A DNA stretch of 53,467 nt, from contig NZ_JANIBC010000017.1 in NCBI RefSeq assembly GCF_024505085.1, forward strand, positions 1 through 53,467, in the 5' to 3' direction. A program made the translations under genes and the position numbers. Positions 15,007-23,242 of the stretch are shown here, one piece after another. Source of the stretch: Parvularcula maris (GTDB lineage: Bacteria; Pseudomonadota; Alphaproteobacteria; Caulobacterales; Parvularculaceae). Position 1 is the first letter of the stretch. Each line of letters starts with the position of its first letter. A model generated the notes under the pieces. It was given only the letters and a program-made list of their open reading frames with translations, did not search any database and was not told the DNA's origin.

Positions 15007-16413
15007 CTAGTACCGCGGGGCGTAGGGGTCGATGCGGAAGCTAAGGGGCGCGGGGTCGATGACCCTGATCCCGCCCCGGCCCAGCTCGAGCACAGCCAGC
15101 CCGCGCTCCACGACCCCTTCGGGCGTCAGGCGGAAGAGGCCGTCCGCGCCGATGAAGCCGTTGGGGTTGGTGAGCATAGCCTCCGAATAGGGGTTCGGCG
15201 CGCGGCTTTCGGCCAGGCGCGCGGCGATCAGCGTAGCATCATAGGCAAGCGAGGCGAGCCGCATGGGGCTCTCGCCGTAGGCGGCGCGGTAGCGGCTTTC
15301 GAAGCCCTTGGCCCGCTCGGGGTCGGGGGCGGCGAACCAGCCGCCGTTCAGCGCAGGCTCACCGGTCAGTCCGTCATTGTTCCAGGCGGAGACGCCGAGG
15401 AGCTTGATCTGGCGCACATCCACATCGTTATAGGGCAGAAGCGGCGCCAGCGCCCGGAGCAGCCTCCCCGATTCGGGCAGCAGCACCGCCTGGAAGCCGT
15501 TGAGCGCCGGATCGTAGCTGTCGAGCGGCACATCGGCCTGATTGAGGGGGCCGAGCCGCTGGGAAGGCGCGAGGTCACCGTAGCGGTCGGCGGTAGGCTG
15601 GCCGCCGATCTCGTCGAACGCCTCGTCGATGGCGTCCTTCTGCGGGCCGCGGGGGGTGACGTATTGCGGCACGAAGCCGGGGGCTGCGAACTCGGCCAGA
15701 CGGCGAGCCGGGTCGCGCATGGCGTCGGCGTTGCGCTCATAGACCTCCTGATGGACCAGCGTGCCGCCGCCCTCATAGATCTCGTCGCGGAAGGCATCGG
15801 ACACCCTGGCGCCGTACTCGTTAAGGGGCGCAAGCAGGCCAAACCGGGCGTAGCCCTGGGAAAGGGCGTACTGGGTCACCCGCTCGATCTCGGGCTCCGG
15901 CGGGAAGCTCAGGAGGTAGACCCCGTCCCCGGCCACCCGGCGGTCGGTGGAGAAGGCCACCACAGGCACGTTTCTGGGCCTCGCCACCGCCGCCACGGCG
16001 GACACGCTGTCGGCGTAGAGCGGACCGATGATGATGTCCGCGCCGCCTCTAATAGCGTTGGCGGCAGCGATGCGCGCGCCCTGGGGCGTGCCTTTCGTGT
16101 CCTCGGGAATCAGCAAGAAGCTCTCATTGCCGCTCTCGAAGGCCACCATCTGGGCGGCCTTCTGCATGGAGGAGGCAAGGTCCTGGATGCTCTCGTTCTG
16201 CGCGCCGAGCGGCAGGAGAAGCGCCACCCTGACGATCCGCTCCTCGTCGAGGTCGGGCAGGGTTACGGGCTCTTCAAGGCCGACGGGGTCCTCGGTGGCG
16301 ACCTCGGGCTCCTCAGGCAGGCTGGTGCGGCTCGGCGAGGTGGTCTCGCAGGCTGCGAGAACGAACGCCGCCGAGGCAGCCGCGAGGAGGGAGAGGCGGA
16401 AGGGCTGACGCAT
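15007..16413 (-). CDS. LpoA-like lipoprotein (penicillin-binding protein activator family)
   Basis: The 468-residue outer-membrane lipoprotein has a signal peptide with lipobox VLAAC (Cys22), then a Pro/Glu-rich linker. A periplasmic-binding type I fold follows, as in branched-chain amino acid receptors (VALLLPLG, GGADIIIGPLYAD, VPVVAFSTD, and GLLAPLNEYG). In gammaproteobacteria LpoA uses such a fold to activate PBP1A. The alphaproteobacterial homologues sit, as here, divergent from rsmI-yraN. The typical N-terminal TPR domain of LpoA is not evident. ATG 16413 has AGGAG 8 nt upstream and begins the signal peptide; a start at 16434 is less likely. The role as a PBP activator is inferred from the family name only. 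Confidence 0.85.
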   Translation of the reverse strand: MRQPFRLSLLAAASAAFVLAACETTSPSRTSLPEEPEVATEDPVGLEEPVTLPDLDEERIVRVALLLPLGAQNESIQDLASSMQKAAQMVAFESGNESFLLIPEDTKGTPQGARIAAANAIRGGADIIIGPLYADSVSAVAAVARPRNVPVVAFSTDRRVAGDGVYLLSFPPEPEIERVTQYALSQGYARFGLLAPLNEYGARVSDAFRDEIYEGGGTLVHQEVYERNADAMRDPARRLAEFAAPGFVPQYVTPRGPQKDAIDEAFDEIGGQPTADRYGDLAPSQRLGPLNQADVPLDSYDPALNGFQAVLLPESGRLLRALAPLLPYNDVDVRQIKLLGVSAWNNDGLTGEPALNGGWFAAPDPERAKGFESRYRAAYGESPMRLASLAYDATLIAARLAESRAPNPYSEAMLTNPNGFIGADGLFRLTPEGVVERGLAVLELGRGGIRVIDPAPLSFRIDPYAPRY

Positions 16414-16532
16414 GGAGCGGCTCCTGACAAACACGGTTCCGAAGGCTTAAACGTGCTTCGTGACGGTCACAACACGCTTTGCTAGATGAACACTCCTTCA
16501 CAAGGTGCGGCCCTCGCCCTAGGCGGACCCCA

Positions 16533-17372
16533 ATGAGCGACCGTGCCGCCATCAAACCCCTCTCTCCCGGCCTTCATGTGGTGGCGACGCCGATCGGCAA
16601 TCTCGGCGATATGACGAGGCGCGCGGTCGAGGTGCTGACCCATGCCGACCTCGTCCTCTGCGAGGACACGCGGGTCACCGGCAAGCTGCTCTCGGTGCTG
16701 GGCATCCCCAAGCGCCCGCTTCTCCCCTATCACGAGCACAATGCGGAGAAGGTCAGGCCGCAGATCCTGGCGAAGCTCGAACAGGGCGGCGCCGTGGCGC
16801 TGGTCTCGGACGCGGGCACGCCGCTCATCTCCGACCCCGGCTACCGCATCGTGCGGGAGGCCAGGGACGAGGGGCATAAGGTCTTTACCGTCCCCGGCCC
16901 CAGCGCGTTGACCGCGGCGCTCTCCATCGCGGGCGCCCCCACCGACCGGTTCAGCTTCTTCGGTTTTGTGCCCAAGGGCCAAGGCCAGCGGGAGAAGTTC
17001 CTCGGCGAGGCACTTTCACGGGGCGAAACCGTGGTGGTCTACGAGACCGGGCCTAGGCTCGCTTCGACCCTCCAGGCTTTGGGACCCGTGCCGGTCAGCA
17101 TCTGCCGCGAGCTGACCAAGCTGCATGAGGAGGTGGTCGAGGGCACCGCTGCCGAGCTGGCGGGCCGCTACGCCGAAGCCCCGCCCAACGGGGAGATCGT
17201 TCTCGTCATCCACCCGACCGAGCAGGCCGCCCCCGATCTCGACGAGGTGCTGGCCGAGCTCATGGCCGACCACTCCGTGCGCGAGGCCTCGAAGCTTGCC
17301 GCCGAGATCACCGGCCTGCCCAAGAAGGAGTGCTATGCCCGCGCCCTCGCGCTTCGCCCGTCAGAAGGCTGA
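16533..17372 (+). CDS. rsmI: 16S rRNA (cytidine1402-2'-O)-methyltransferase RsmI
   Basis: RsmI methylates the ribose of C1402 in the decoding centre of 16S rRNA using S-adenosylmethionine. The 279-residue protein shows VATPIGNLGD near the N-terminus, LCEDTR, SDAGTPLISDPG, VPGPSALTAALS and FFGFVP, all family signatures. ATG 16533 fits the usual N-terminus; a reading frame extends upstream to 16479 without support. The gene overlaps yraN by 38 nt. The 119-bp gap to the divergent LpoA-like gene should hold both promoters. Confidence 0.96.
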   Translation: MSDRAAIKPLSPGLHVVATPIGNLGDMTRRAVEVLTHADLVLCEDTRVTGKLLSVLGIPKRPLLPYHEHNAEKVRPQILAKLEQGGAVALVSDAGTPLISDPGYRIVREARDEGHKVFTVPGPSALTAALSIAGAPTDRFSFFGFVPKGQGQREKFLGEALSRGETVVVYETGPRLASTLQALGPVPVSICRELTKLHEEVVEGTAAELAGRYAEAPPNGEIVLVIHPTEQAAPDLDEVLAELMADHSVREASKLAAEITGLPKKECYARALALRPSEG

Positions 17373-17700
17373 GGCGCGCGGGCGGCTCGCCGAGCTTGCC
17401 GCCGCCTGGCTGCTTCGCCTCAAGGGCTACCGCATCCTGGCTGAACGCTTTCAAGCGAAGGGCGGCGAGATCGACATCGTCGCCCGAAAGGGCGGCGTCC
17501 TGGTCTTCGTCGAGGTGAAGCTCCGCCGCGACCTCGAAACCGCGAGGCTGGCGGTGACGGACGGCAACCAGCGCCGCATCCGCTCCGCCGCCGATGCCTG
17601 GCTTGCGCGGCATGAACGGCGGGCGGACGTGCCGCTGCGCTACGACATCGCGGCGGTGAGCCCTAGAGGCCTGAGGCACATCAAGGATGCCTTCCGCTGA
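17335..17700 (+). CDS. YraN/UPF0102 family nuclease-fold protein
   Basis: The 121-residue protein carries the UPF0102 signature: GYRILAERF, then KGGEIDIVA and LVFVEVKLR. It belongs to the restriction-endonuclease-like fold (E-I-D ... V-E-V-K as the D/E-x-K motif). The biological role is not settled. ATG 17335 lies inside the rsmI 3' end, with AAGGAG directly before it; the frame stays open much further upstream, but there it is only a shadow of rsmI. The rsmI-yraN-gshB order is conserved in the class. Confidence 0.93.
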   Translation: MPAPSRFARQKAEARGRLAELAAAWLLRLKGYRILAERFQAKGGEIDIVARKGGVLVFVEVKLRRDLETARLAVTDGNQRRIRSAADAWLARHERRADVPLRYDIAAVSPRGLRHIKDAFR

Positions 17701-17786
17701 CCGAAAATTGCACGTCCTGAGGGCAAAAAGCGTTGGAAGCGGCCCGCGAACTCCATAGATGGAACCTGCCGCCTTAGGAGGTTCCC

Positions 17787-18323
17787 ATGAACCGTCTTCC
17801 CCTTCTCGTCCTCTTTCTCGTCCTTGCCGCCTGCGCCCAGAACCGCACCTTCGGCGACCGCGTCGACGACAGCGCGGCGAGCCTCAACCTCAAATCCAAG
17901 CTGCTCTTCGACCGGAAGGTCGACACCTCCGACATCGACATGTCGATCTTCGAGGGGCGCCTGCTTCTCACCGGCACGGTCCGCTCCGACGGCGATGCGA
18001 TCCTGATCGAGGAGAAGGCCAGGGAGATTGGCCAGGTGCGGGAGGTCATCAACGAGCTGGCCGTGCTGCCCAAGACCACGGTCAAGCAGGGCGCGAAGGA
18101 CGCGCTGATCGACCAGAAACTCGAAGCCGCCCTCCTCGCCGATACGGGCGTGGCGTCCAGGAACTACCGCGTCTTGGTGAGCCAGGGCACCGTCTATCTT
18201 CTCGGCGTCGCCCAGGGCCCGAACGAGCTGCGCCGCGTCACCGGGCAGGCCCAGGCCATCGACGGCGTCACGGAGGTGGTCAGCCACGTCATCTATCTGC
18301 GCGACCCCCGGCGGGACATCTGA
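17787..18323 (+). CDS. Lipoprotein with two BON domains
   Basis: The 178-residue protein has a signal peptide with lipobox VLAAC (Cys16), then two BON domains (about 33-95 and 103-175), each with the hydrophobic-Gly pattern (FEGRLLLTGTV and SQGTVYLLGVA). This matches the DolP/OsmY type of envelope proteins thought to bind anionic phospholipid and protect outer-membrane integrity. The gene has a strong AGGAGG and lies 13 nt before gshB. Partners are not known. The neighbouring LpoA-like gene makes an envelope role consistent. Confidence 0.9.
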   Translation: MNRLPLLVLFLVLAACAQNRTFGDRVDDSAASLNLKSKLLFDRKVDTSDIDMSIFEGRLLLTGTVRSDGDAILIEEKAREIGQVREVINELAVLPKTTVKQGAKDALIDQKLEAALLADTGVASRNYRVLVSQGTVYLLGVAQGPNELRRVTGQAQAIDGVTEVVSHVIYLRDPRRDI

Positions 18324-18336
18324 TGGGCAGGCGCTC

Positions 18337-19311
18337 ATGAGGATCGCCTTCCAGACCGACCCCTTTGCAGGCCTGACGACCAAGGGAGACACCACCTTCG
18401 CCCTGGCCCTCGAAGCGCAGGCGCGGGGCTTCGAGCTTTGGGAGTACGAGCCGAGGGATCTGCGCCTCGAAGGCGATCGGGTCACGGCGAGGGCTGCCCG
18501 CCTTCTGAACCTCAAGGATCAGCAAGGCGGCCATGCGGAGCGCAGCGAGGCTGCCGATCTCGACCTCGCCGAGATGGACGTGATCCTCATCCGCCAGGAC
18601 CCGCCCTTCGACATGGTCTACATGACCGCCTGCTACATGCTGGAGAAGCTGCCCGAGAGCGTGCTAGTCCTCAACGATCCGGCGGAGATCAGGGGCGCGC
18701 CCGAAAAGCTCTTCGTCATGGACTACCCGGAGCTGATGCCCCCCACCCTCGTCACCGCCGACGAGGAGGCGCTGAGGGCCTTCCGCGACCGGCACGAGGA
18801 CATGATCCTCAAGCCGCTCTACGGAAACGGCGGTGCGGGGGTGTTCCGCGTCAGGCCCGGCGACGAGAACTTCTCCTCCCTGCTGGAGATGTTCCTCGCA
18901 GGCCCCCGCCCCCTCCCCGTCATCGCGCAAGCCTACCTCAAGGAGGTGCGCGGCGGGGACAAGCGCGTCCTGCTCCTCGACGGCGAGCCCGTCGGCGCCA
19001 TCAACCGGGTACCTGCGGAGGGCGAGGCACGCTCCAACATGCATGTGGGCGGCAGAGCCGAGCCCTGCGAGCTCTCCGAACGGGACCTCGAGATCTGCGC
19101 CGCCATCGCACCGGAGCTGAAGGAGCGCCGCCTGGTCCTCACCGGCATCGACGTCATCGGCGGCTACATGACCGAGATCAACGTCACCAGCCCCACCGGC
19201 ATCCGCGAGCTCAAACGCTTCGGCGGGCCGGACATGGCGGCGATGTTCTGGGACTGGTGCGCTCGGGAAAAGCTTCCTCTTGAGACTACGCGAGCCGAGT
19301 CTAGTCTGTAG
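18337..19311 (+). CDS. gshB: Glutathione synthetase with replaced C-terminus
   Basis: GshB joins gamma-glutamylcysteine and glycine with ATP (ATP-grasp fold). The 324-residue protein shows AFQTDPF, RQDPPFDMVY, LNDPAEIRGAPEK, ILKPLYGNGGAGVF (ATP-grasp loop) and INVTSPTGIREL. The body is normal up to WDWCARE. After 19268 the reading frame continues into low-G+C DNA and ends 13 residues later as KLPLETTRAESSL. The older terminus (WDWCARERAAEAR-stop) survives as a fragment at 21049-21129, beyond a peptidase gene. The active site lies well upstream, so activity is probably kept. It is the last gene of rsmI-yraN-BON-gshB. Confidence 0.95.
   Translation: MRIAFQTDPFAGLTTKGDTTFALALEAQARGFELWEYEPRDLRLEGDRVTARAARLLNLKDQQGGHAERSEAADLDLAEMDVILIRQDPPFDMVYMTACYMLEKLPESVLVLNDPAEIRGAPEKLFVMDYPELMPPTLVTADEEALRAFRDRHEDMILKPLYGNGGAGVFRVRPGDENFSSLLEMFLAGPRPLPVIAQAYLKEVRGGDKRVLLLDGEPVGAINRVPAEGEARSNMHVGGRAEPCELSERDLEICAAIAPELKERRLVLTGIDVIGGYMTEINVTSPTGIRELKRFGGPDMAAMFWDWCAREKLPLETTRAESSL
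19209..19268 (+). repeat. Direct repeat, left copy (3' coding end of gshB)
   Basis: These 60 bp of gshB match 21048-21107 at 58 positions. The two differences (19215 a/g and 19260 c/t) fall in third codon positions and leave Lys and Cys unchanged. The match stops sharply on both sides. It forms the left boundary of the insert. Confidence 0.9.
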
Positions 19312-19361
19312 CCTATTAATACCTACGATTTGCAGAGATTGTTCGAACGCACTCTCTCAAC

Positions 19362-20909
19362 TTAACCTACCGAACAAGAAGAACGTAGCGATACTGCTTC
19401 TACTCGCTGCGCGGTCTTCTTGAATGCAGAAAGCTGCTCCTCATTCATGTCCGGTTCTTCTCGAGGCAGCCAGGGCGCAACGAATGCCAGACTATCGCAG
19501 GCGCTTTCATGGTCGCCGTACAAGGAGAGGGCTTCGGCAATGACGAGCTGTTGAGAGGACAGGCCAGCATTGCGCCGGTAGTGCACAAGAAAGCGTACGG
19601 CCTTGATAGCTACCTCGTCAGGCTTCTCGTTCAGCTTCGTATAGGTCTCAATATAGTGTAGGTTTGCCGTTGGGTTGGTTGGGTCCAACCGAAGTTGCTG
19701 TCCGAAATACTGTCTGGACTGACGGAGATCGCTGGGATCGGCAGTCTTATCCAATTGCTCTTCAAAGCCTGTAAACCGATGGAAATGGGCGTCTCCGGCG
19801 ATCTTTAAGGCTTCCGGGTCGGACGGAAAGAGAGCCAGCGCTCGCTCACCAACCTCGATACTGCGATCGAAATCCTTCTCGGCAAAAGAAAGGGCCAGTC
19901 TCACCGCCAGTGTGGTCAGGGTCTCGCCGAACTTCCTCTCGTAGCTGCCGACCTGCTTCGTCGCCCAGTTCTTATGCCGGCTATTATCCCTCACAAAAGC
20001 CGTCATCGCACGTAGCTGAGCTGCTTGTGTTTCTTCCCCCGACAGTCGGCGGACACTGATGGATTGGCTGGAGACAGCATCGGTGAACTGAAGCTTGGCG
20101 ACTGGGTAGCTTCGGCTTGCAAAGTAGCGCTCAGCTTGCTCACCGAACTCTTCTACGCTCATCTTGAAGGCTTGCTCGAAAGCCGTAAGCGGTTCGGTAC
20201 CGCTGTTAATAAGCTCCAAGTACCTAGGAACTTCGACATTAAGCTTGTCATTGAACTGAATATAGTGAACGCCTAGCCAGCTCTGGCCATAGAAATAAGA
20301 GAGATAGTTCGGCGACTTGTTCTTGCTGCTCGGATAGGACCGCACTGCGCCGAGCACGACCTTCCAGTCGATCCAATCCTCACGGCCGCCCAGTACATAG
20401 CCGAACTTGCTACCTGGGATGCCGATCGTCACCTCGTCGCCATCGGCCTCGAAAGAACTCAGAAACTCCGCAAACCCCTCATTGTACCAACGCGGCACGT
20501 AACGCGTGGAGTACGAGTTCATGATGTGATGGGCGAACTCGTGCAGGGCAGTAGCCCGGCTTCCGCCGCGGGAGCCGAGACCATCCATCGTATCCATGAT
20601 GAAGACCGGTCCATCGCTGCCGAGCGTGTAGACACCTGAAATCCCACCCGAGCCGGTCAGCTTGGACATGCCTCGGGCGCCTTTGATCCCGAAGACCTCG
20701 ACCGGACGAGCTTCGGGCTGAGCATCCGCTCCCAAGACATTGAGAACGGTGTACCGGTAGAGCTCCAGCTCACGAACCAATCGCACGGCATCGGCTTCTT
20801 TGGCCTGCCCCGCGAAATGAAAGTTGGGGGATCGGACTTCCACCCACGATGCGGCAGCCTGCCCGGCGCACGACAGAACAACCAGTATCGGCAAGATACA
20901 GCGGTACAT
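19362..20909 (-). CDS. Secreted HExxH metallopeptidase (peptidase MA-like, gluzincin) with TPR-like region
   Basis: The 515-residue protein has a signal peptide (cleavage near AAA-SW, residue 20). A zinc-protease module follows: HEFAHH with His123, Glu124 and His127, and WYNEGFAEF with Glu144 as the likely third ligand 17 residues on. This is the gluzincin/peptidase MA pattern. Residues about 330-510 read as helical TPR-like repeats (ALALFPSDPEALKIAGDAHF, then RLDPTNPTANLHYIETY). It is exported to the periplasm or beyond; the substrate is unknown. ATG 20909 is preferred because it starts a clean signal peptide; a start at 20969 adds 20 unlikely residues. Base composition and codon use differ from all neighbours, consistent with transfer. 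Confidence 0.85.
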   Translation of the reverse strand: MYRCILPILVVLSCAGQAAASWVEVRSPNFHFAGQAKEADAVRLVRELELYRYTVLNVLGADAQPEARPVEVFGIKGARGMSKLTGSGGISGVYTLGSDGPVFIMDTMDGLGSRGGSRATALHEFAHHIMNSYSTRYVPRWYNEGFAEFLSSFEADGDEVTIGIPGSKFGYVLGGREDWIDWKVVLGAVRSYPSSKNKSPNYLSYFYGQSWLGVHYIQFNDKLNVEVPRYLELINSGTEPLTAFEQAFKMSVEEFGEQAERYFASRSYPVAKLQFTDAVSSQSISVRRLSGEETQAAQLRAMTAFVRDNSRHKNWATKQVGSYERKFGETLTTLAVRLALSFAEKDFDRSIEVGERALALFPSDPEALKIAGDAHFHRFTGFEEQLDKTADPSDLRQSRQYFGQQLRLDPTNPTANLHYIETYTKLNEKPDEVAIKAVRFLVHYRRNAGLSSQQLVIAEALSLYGDHESACDSLAFVAPWLPREEPDMNEEQLSAFKKTAQRVEAVSLRSSCSVG

Positions 20910-21047
20910 GAACACACCTACCCTTATACTCGAAGCTTCAACTACTTCTCGCTGAAATGCTAGGGCCACGCGCTATGCGATAAGCGAAAAAATCCGGAAA
21001 CCTCCCTGCACTAGGGCGTCGTTCCAACTCTCCATAGGCAACTACGG

Positions 21048-21107
21048 GCTCAAGCGCTTCGGCGGGCCGGACATGGCGGCGATGTTCTGGGACTGGTGTG
21101 CTCGGGA
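21048..21107 (+). repeat. Direct repeat, right copy
   Basis: This is the second 60-bp copy of the gshB 3' coding end (see 19209-19268), differing by two silent changes. It marks the right boundary of the low-G+C insert. The sequence just left of it (CCATAGGCAACTACGG) does not resemble gshB, so the duplication starts abruptly here. Confidence 0.9.
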
Positions 21108-21129
21108 GCGAGCTGCGGAGGCTCGGTAA
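21049..21129 (+). pseudogene. Displaced 3' end of gshB
   Basis: In the gshB frame this encodes LKRFGGPDMAAMFWDWCARE, then RAAEAR and a TAA stop: 26 residues that would be a normal gshB C-terminus. It has no start codon of its own and is cut off from the gshB body by the insert. The intact frame, stop codon and only silent differences suggest the event is recent, or that this was the native terminus. Confidence 0.85.
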
Positions 21130-21180
21130 CCTCGCCGCGGCGTGGACCGAACGCCAGGGTGAGCCACTTTGGAGACAACC

Positions 21181-21615
21181 ATGCTGCTTGCCACCGCCGC
21201 TGCCGTCGCAGCCCTCACCCTTTCCGCGCCGCAGCCGACCACGCTGATCACCGCCTACGCCGCATCGCTGCAGGAGAGCGAGGTTCTTCTCTCCGGCACC
21301 TTCGAGGGCCGCGAGGGCAAACGCGGCCAGGGTACGGCGCGGATCGTCCGCGAAGGCGAGCGGATGTTCCTTGAGTTCGAAGGCTTCCGCACCAGCCGCG
21401 GCCCGCAGCTCGAAGTCTGGATCACCGACCGCACCGTGCGCCGGAACGAGGACGTCAAAGGCTCTGGGTACGTAGATCTCGGTGATCTCGAAAGCCACCG
21501 CCGCGGTACCCAGCGCTACGAACTGCCCGAAGGCTTCGACCTCTCCAGTGCCGCTAGCGTGACGATCTGGTGCGAGCCCTTCGAGATCCTGTTCGCCTCG
21601 GCCGATCTTTCCTAG
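21181..21615 (+). CDS. Exported DM13-domain protein
   Basis: The 144-residue protein has an N-terminal signal-like hydrophobic stretch and then a DM13 domain: LSGTFEGREG, RGPQLEVWIT, YVDLGDLES and the near-terminal VTIWCEPFEILFASADL with the conserved Cys. DM13 domains have been proposed to act in redox or hydroxylation reactions through this cysteine; the partner is unknown. ATG 21181 has GGAG 6 nt upstream and is preferred over a TTG at 21169. It lies between the displaced gshB end and comM, and would have followed gshB directly before the insertion. Confidence 0.88.
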   Translation: MLLATAAAVAALTLSAPQPTTLITAYAASLQESEVLLSGTFEGREGKRGQGTARIVREGERMFLEFEGFRTSRGPQLEVWITDRTVRRNEDVKGSGYVDLGDLESHRRGTQRYELPEGFDLSSAASVTIWCEPFEILFASADLS

Positions 21616-21687
21616 GGTACTGACAAAACAGCTTGCGTTCGCGGAACGTCTCGGCAACACCGGTCCTCGGGAACGAGGGAGGCGCCG

Positions 21688-23181
21688 ATGGTTGCCGAGG
21701 TGACGAGCTTTGCCTTCGAGGGCGTGGAAGCCCGCGAAGTGACCGTGCAGGCGCATCTGACCGGTGGTCAGCCCGGCTTCGTCATCGTCGGGCTGCCGGA
21801 CAAGTCCGTGAGCGAGGCGAAGGACCGGATCAGCGCCGCGTTCTCGGCCATCGGGCTGGGGCTGCCGCCCAAGAAGATCACCGTGAACCTCGCGCCGGCC
21901 GACCTGCGCAAGGAGGGAAGCCATTTCGACCTGCCCATCGCCCTCGCGCTGATGGCCGAGATGGGGGCTATCCCCCGCGATGCGGTCGGCGGGATGGCGG
22001 TGATCGGCGAGCTAGGTCTTGACGGCTCGATCGCCAAGACCGTGGGCGCCCTGCCTGCCGCCATGGCCGCGAACGCCCTCGATCTGGGCCTCATCTGCTC
22101 GGACAAATCCGGCGCCGAGGCCGCCTGGGCCGGAGAGAGCGTGCCGCTGATCGCGGCGCCAAGCATCATCTCCCTCGCCAACCACTTCAAGGGGACGCAG
22201 ACCCTGCCTGCGCCGAAACCGGGCGCGGTGCTGACCGAGACCGGTGTTCCCGACCTCTCCGAAGTCAAAGGTCAGGAAACAGCCCGGCGAGCCCTGGAGG
22301 TCGCCGCTGCGGGTGGACACAACCTCTTGATGACCGGGCCTCCGGGCTCGGGCAAGAGCATGATGGCCGAGCGTCTGCCGGGCCTCCTGCCGCCGCTCTC
22401 CCTGACGGAGATGCTCGAGGTCTCAATGGTGCAGTCCGTGGCCGGGCTGATCGAGAACGGCGCGTTGCGCCGCACCCGGCCCTACCGCGCTCCGCACCAT
22501 TCAGCCTCCATGGCGGCCATGGTAGGGGGCGGCATCCGGGCCAAGCCTGGCGAGGCGTCCCTCGCCCACCGGGGCGTTCTCTTTCTGGACGAGCTGCCCG
22601 AGTTCAGCCCCGCCGTGCTCGACAGTCTGCGCCAGCCGCTCGAGACCGGCGACATCCTCATCGCCCGTGCCAACGCCCATGTGCGCTACCCGGCACGCTT
22701 TCAGCTCGTCGCCGCGATGAACCCCTGCCGCTGCGGCTCGGTCTGTATCCGCGGCAAGGGCTGCGGCGCGAAGTACCGGGCGCGGGTCTCCGGGCCGTTC
22801 CTGGACCGGATGGACATCTCGGTGGATACCCCGCCTGTCTCGGCCCTCGACCTGACCAGCGCCGCGGAAGGCGAGAGCACGGCGGCGGTGGCGGCGCGGG
22901 TCGCCGCGGCCAGGGCGGCTCAAGAGGAGCGGGGGGCGATCAACGCCGCCCTCGGCCAGCAGCAGCTCGGCGAGGTGGCCAGCCTCGACGAAGCCGGGCT
23001 CGGGCTTCTGCGACGGGCCTGCGAGCAGCTCAAGCTCTCCGCCCGCGGCTACACCCGCATCCTGCGGGTCGCCCGGACCCTTGCCGATCTCGAGGGTAGG
23101 GACAGCGTCGGGCGCGTCCATATCGCCGAGGCCATCAGCTTCAGAAGCGCTGAACCGGCTGCCGAAAAGGCCATGGGCTAG
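21688..23181 (+). CDS. comM: ComM/YifB-family AAA+ ATPase
   Basis: ComM is a hexameric helicase that drives branch migration when incoming DNA is integrated during natural transformation. The 497-residue protein has the N-terminal LonC-like region (VGLPDKSVSEAKDRI, then NLAPADLRKEGSHFDLPIA), Walker A GPPGSGKS (217-224), Walker B VLFLDELPEF (Asp301, Glu302) and a cysteine cluster NPCRCGSVC before SGPFLDRMDI. Length is close to the family norm (about 500). GGGAGG precedes ATG 21688. comM near gshB is a common alphaproteobacterial arrangement. Other competence genes are not in the window. Confidence 0.95.
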   Translation: MVAEVTSFAFEGVEAREVTVQAHLTGGQPGFVIVGLPDKSVSEAKDRISAAFSAIGLGLPPKKITVNLAPADLRKEGSHFDLPIALALMAEMGAIPRDAVGGMAVIGELGLDGSIAKTVGALPAAMAANALDLGLICSDKSGAEAAWAGESVPLIAAPSIISLANHFKGTQTLPAPKPGAVLTETGVPDLSEVKGQETARRALEVAAAGGHNLLMTGPPGSGKSMMAERLPGLLPPLSLTEMLEVSMVQSVAGLIENGALRRTRPYRAPHHSASMAAMVGGGIRAKPGEASLAHRGVLFLDELPEFSPAVLDSLRQPLETGDILIARANAHVRYPARFQLVAAMNPCRCGSVCIRGKGCGAKYRARVSGPFLDRMDISVDTPPVSALDLTSAAEGESTAAVAARVAAARAAQEERGAINAALGQQQLGEVASLDEAGLGLLRRACEQLKLSARGYTRILRVARTLADLEGRDSVGRVHIAEAISFRSAEPAAEKAMG

Positions 23182-23242
23182 GCAAAGGGGAGGGAAACCA
23201 TTCTGTGCCATGTTCCGCGCGGGGTTGGCGGAACGAGAGATC

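Larger units (their letters stand above)
19269..21107. mobile_element. Putative integrated low-G+C cassette at the gshB 3' end
   Basis: About 1.78 kb of DNA plus one copy of the 60-bp gshB direct repeat sit between the gshB body and the displaced gshB 3' end. The insert is visibly poorer in G+C (for example 42% over 20221-20280, against about 65% around it) and holds a single gene, a secreted peptidase on the opposite strand. The layout (target gene 3' end duplicated, new terminus supplied, old one pushed aside) is what site-specific integration into a gene end produces. No recombinase or terminal inverted repeats are seen, so mobility would depend on an outside enzyme, or a larger element has shrunk. 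Illegitimate duplication is the alternative. Confidence 0.6.

Noticed and set aside
14911-16485. Plus-strand frame of 524 codons opposite the LpoA-like gene
   Set aside because: It starts in repeat R2 and runs antisense to a lipoprotein gene with a proper lipobox and ribosome binding site.
19269-21047. Terminal inverted repeats or a transposase in the gshB insert
   Set aside because: I compared both ends by eye and found no matching inverted ends and no recombinase frame, so it is not called an insertion sequence.
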